Source of the DNA: Bacillus sp. V5-8f
GTDB lineage: Bacteria > Bacillota > Bacilli > Bacillales > DSM-1321
Reading direction: 5' to 3'
NCBI RefSeq assembly: GCF_002863565.1
Contig: NZ_PGUW01000004.1
Coordinates: forward strand, 434,001-498,000
DNA: 64,000 nucleotides
Shown: piece by piece, positions 61,784 to 64,000 of the stretch
Position numbering within the stretch: the first letter of the stretch is position 1
How the letters are laid out: each line of letters starts with the position of its first letter
The notes under the pieces: model-generated
Told to the model about the DNA's origin: nothing
Seen by the model: only the letters and a program-made list of their open reading frames with translations
The model's database searches: none
Position numbers and translations under genes: made by a program

Positions 61784-62695
61784 TCAATGGATATCCTTCT
61801 TCTTAAACCGGCCGCCGCGAACCTCTGCGATATCAGCTACTGCCAGGAAGGCTGTAGGATCATACTCACTGACAATTTCCTTGAGTTTTGCTTCTTCCAA
61901 ACGGTTAATTACACAAAAAATCACTTTTTTATTATCTCCAGAAAATGCTCCTTCTCCTTTTAGGTAAGTAACGCCCCTCCCTAATCGGTTGATAATGGCA
62001 TCCCCTATTTCCCGGTACTCTTCGCTTATGATCCACACTGATTTCGATTCATCCAGTCCAGTTATCGTGATATCCATCGTTTTAAAGGCTACAAAATAGG
62101 CTAGCAACGAATACATGGCTCGATCCCATGAAAACACGAAACCGGCCGATCCTAGAATAAATAAATTAAAGAACATGACAATCTCGCCTACGGAAAAAGG
62201 GAGTTTTTTATTCGCAAGGATTGCTAAGATCTCAGTCCCATCAAGGGAACCTCCGTACCTGATCACGATTCCTATCCCGGCACCTAAAAAAAGTCCGCCG
62301 AAAATGGTCGCTAGCAGGATATCCTGTGTTAAGGCAGGCACCGGGTGAAGGAGTGAGGTAGTGATTGAGAGTATAAAAATTCCATACAAAGTAGATAGGG
62401 CGAAGGTTTTCCCTATTTGTTTATATCCGAGGAAAAAGAATGGAAGGTTAAGCAGGAAGATAAACACTCCGAGCTGCCAGCCCGTAACATAAGAAAGCAT
62501 GATTGATATCCCTGTGATCCCCCCGTCAATAACCTTATTTGGAACAAGGAATATTTCAAGGCCTACACCCATCAGTATTGCTCCCAGGGTAATTAATAAA
62601 CCGCGCTGAAGGATCTTGGTGGCGGGCAGCTTTTTATGCTGGGCCTTTTTAATGGGAATTTCAATTACAGGCGTTTCTGGCACAGTATCCGGCAT
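61784..62695 (-). CDS. YitT family (DUF161/DUF2179) membrane protein
   Basis: This 303-aa protein has five TM segments about residues 30-190 (QRGLLITLGAILMGVGLEIF, DGGITGISIMLSYVTGWQLG, RYGGSLDGTEILAIL). A C-terminal DUF2179 ferredoxin-like domain follows (VWIISEEYREIGDAIINRLG, KVIFCVINRLEEAKLKEIV). A charged 25-residue leader precedes. Function unknown in this family (YitT, YqfU, YvjA relatives). SD AAGGGGGTG, 5 nt before ATG. Confidence 0.88.
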   Translation of the reverse strand: MPDTVPETPVIEIPIKKAQHKKLPATKILQRGLLITLGAILMGVGLEIFLVPNKVIDGGITGISIMLSYVTGWQLGVFIFLLNLPFFFLGYKQIGKTFALSTLYGIFILSITTSLLHPVPALTQDILLATIFGGLFLGAGIGIVIRYGGSLDGTEILAILANKKLPFSVGEIVMFFNLFILGSAGFVFSWDRAMYSLLAYFVAFKTMDITITGLDESKSVWIISEEYREIGDAIINRLGRGVTYLKGEGAFSGDNKKVIFCVINRLEEAKLKEIVSEYDPTAFLAVADIAEVRGGRFKKKDIH

Positions 62696-62895
62696 GGATA
62701 CACCCCCTTGATTTTTTTTTTGTATATATCTATTATATTTTATTTGGGGTTTTTACGAATGAAATTAATGGATATTATTTTTTACAACCTCTACACACAC
62801 AGAAAATAGTCAGTACTGCCCTTTTCTACATGCCGTATATTCTATCCTATTTATATGATTTAATAAGAAATATATTAAATGAATCAGGTGATGTT

Positions 62896-64000
62896 ATGAA
62901 TTATAGCTATCGCATTTCGGTAAGATCGTTTGTTGAGTATGTTTATCGTAGTGGCAGCCTCGATACGCGCTACTATATGAATAATAGTATGGCGGAAGGG
63001 ACAAAGGTCCACCAAAAAATCCAAAAACAATATCGAGAAAAAGACCAAAATGAATGTTTCCTTAAGACAGATCTTGAATATAAGGACATTACCTTTCAAA
63101 TCGAAGGAAGGTGCGACGGGCTTTTGTTTGATGAAGGGACCGTCACGGTTGATGAAATTAAATCCAACCAGAAGTCTTGATTTGGTATCTGCAGACAGCC
63201 ATCCGGTCCATTGGGCACAGGCTAAATGCTATGCATATATGTATACAAAAGCAAATGAGCTAGATCAAATAAATGTGCAGCTGACATATGTTCATACAGA
63301 AACAGAACAGATCAAGCGTTTCCAAAAGTTGTATTCTTTTACAGATTTACAGGCCTTTATTCATCAAGTCAGTGAACGGTATTATCCATTTGCGAAATGG
63401 CAGGTAACACATTTAATCCGCAGAAATCAGACCGTAGGGGAATGCAATTTTCCATTTTCGGAATATAGAAAGGGCCAAAGAAAACTAGCGGGAGCTGTTT
63501 ATCAAACCATAAAGGAACAAAGGAGTTTATTTGTTAATGCTCCCACAGGAATAGGAAAAACGATTTCGACCATCTTTCCGTCCCTAAAAGCAATGGGGGA
63601 AGGAATGGTTCAAAAGATTTTTTACCTGACTGCACGTACCACAACAAAGCAGTTGGCAGAGGACGCCTTTTCTCTATTGACTAAAGATGGCCTGTCGCTC
63701 AAAACAGTTACCATCACTGCTAAGGAGAAGGTTTGCCTTCAGGAAGAAACATTATGTACGAAAGAGGAATGCGAATTTGCTGATGGATATTATGACCGGC
63801 TTAATGATGCCATACTTGATATATTAATGAACGAAAATATATTGAATAGTCAGGTGATTCAACGATATGCCAGAAAACACAAATTATGCCCTTTCGAGTT
63901 TTCGCTTGATCTTGCCTATTTGGCCGATGCCATCATCTGTGATTACAACTATGTATTCGATCCGCGAGTTTCGCTAAAACGCATCGTGGAGGAGCATAAG
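62896..64000 (+). pseudogene. DinG/XPD-like DNA helicase with Cas4-like N-terminal domain, frameshifted and truncated by window end
   Basis: ATG 62896 (AGGTG upstream) starts a 94-residue segment (YRISVRSFVEYVYRSGSLD, KVHQKIQKQYREKD, VTVDEIKS) resembling the Cas4/AddB-type PD-(D/E)XK nuclease fused to some Bacillus helicases. It stops at TGA 63178. One extra A at about 63166-63168 shifts the frame; removing it joins RSLDLVSADSHPVHWAQAK and a long open frame to the window end. That frame has helicase motif I NAPTGIGKTIST and four Fe-S cysteines (VCLQEETLCTKEEC, KLCPF) as in XPD/DinG enzymes. Either a pseudogene or a base error. Confidence 0.8.

Overview
This 64 kb window is chromosomal DNA of a spore-forming low-GC Gram-positive bacterium of the family Bacillaceae. 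Strong GGAGG-type ribosome binding sites, frequent TTG and GTG starts, and many intrinsic terminators support this. So do sporulation genes (cotJABC, a gerPA/gerPC-like and Hsp20-like coat cluster, glcU-gdh), a WalR box before a yocH-like gene, and gene orders shared with Bacillus subtilis (deoD-ctpA, mtnU/mtnE, the ydfS/cotP/ydgAB group, odhAB, yocH-recQ). I cannot name a species. No rRNA, complete tRNA, CRISPR array, prophage or insertion sequence was seen.

Layout. 1-9.8 kb: end of ppaC, deoD-ctpA, a lipoprotein-like LCP enzyme, divergent mtnU/mtnE (methionine salvage), a DUF421 membrane protein, small proteins, a CAP-domain secreted protein. 9.9-12.1 kb: a minus-strand spore-coat cluster. 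12.2-22.7 kb: an SDR with a degenerate active site, MATE and MscS membrane proteins, a GNAT gene with an unusual folded leader containing a tRNA T-arm-like hairpin, uppP, carbonic anhydrase, an NCS2 purine permease, dapF. 22.7-25.6 kb: divergent ligD/ku (two-protein NHEJ). 25.8-26.9 kb: a frameshifted mscL and a small type I (holin-like) toxin locus. 26.9-36.7 kb: MOSC protein, methyltransferase, polysaccharide deacetylase, selU, a dioxygenase, odhA-odhB, a YjbQ-family gene.

36.9-40.5 kb is the most distinctive accessory region. It is a type VII secretion (T7SS) effector operon with two small helical partner proteins, a GTG-start LXG protein ending in a glycine-zipper-like tail, and a small AT-rich membrane protein that is the best immunity candidate. 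A decayed second copy of that candidate's 3' end follows, then an EspG-like gene. 40.7-54.9 kb: transporters, a LysM/SleB hydrolase, TrhA, glcU-gdh, a Gly/Tyr-rich protein, an AI-2E family protein, a YkpA-like ABC-F ATPase, a wrecked HD-GYP gene, a GNAT protein and an AlaX-like editing protein. 55-64 kb: cvfB, cotJABC, yocH, recQ, two ydjO-like genes separated by about 740 bp that carry a strong promoter and a structured RNA candidate (perhaps 6S-2/BsrB by synteny), a YitT protein, and the start of a frameshifted DinG/XPD-like helicase.

Three genes appear broken by frameshift or deletion (mscL, the HD-GYP gene, the helicase). For mscL and the helicase a consensus error cannot be excluded from sequence alone.
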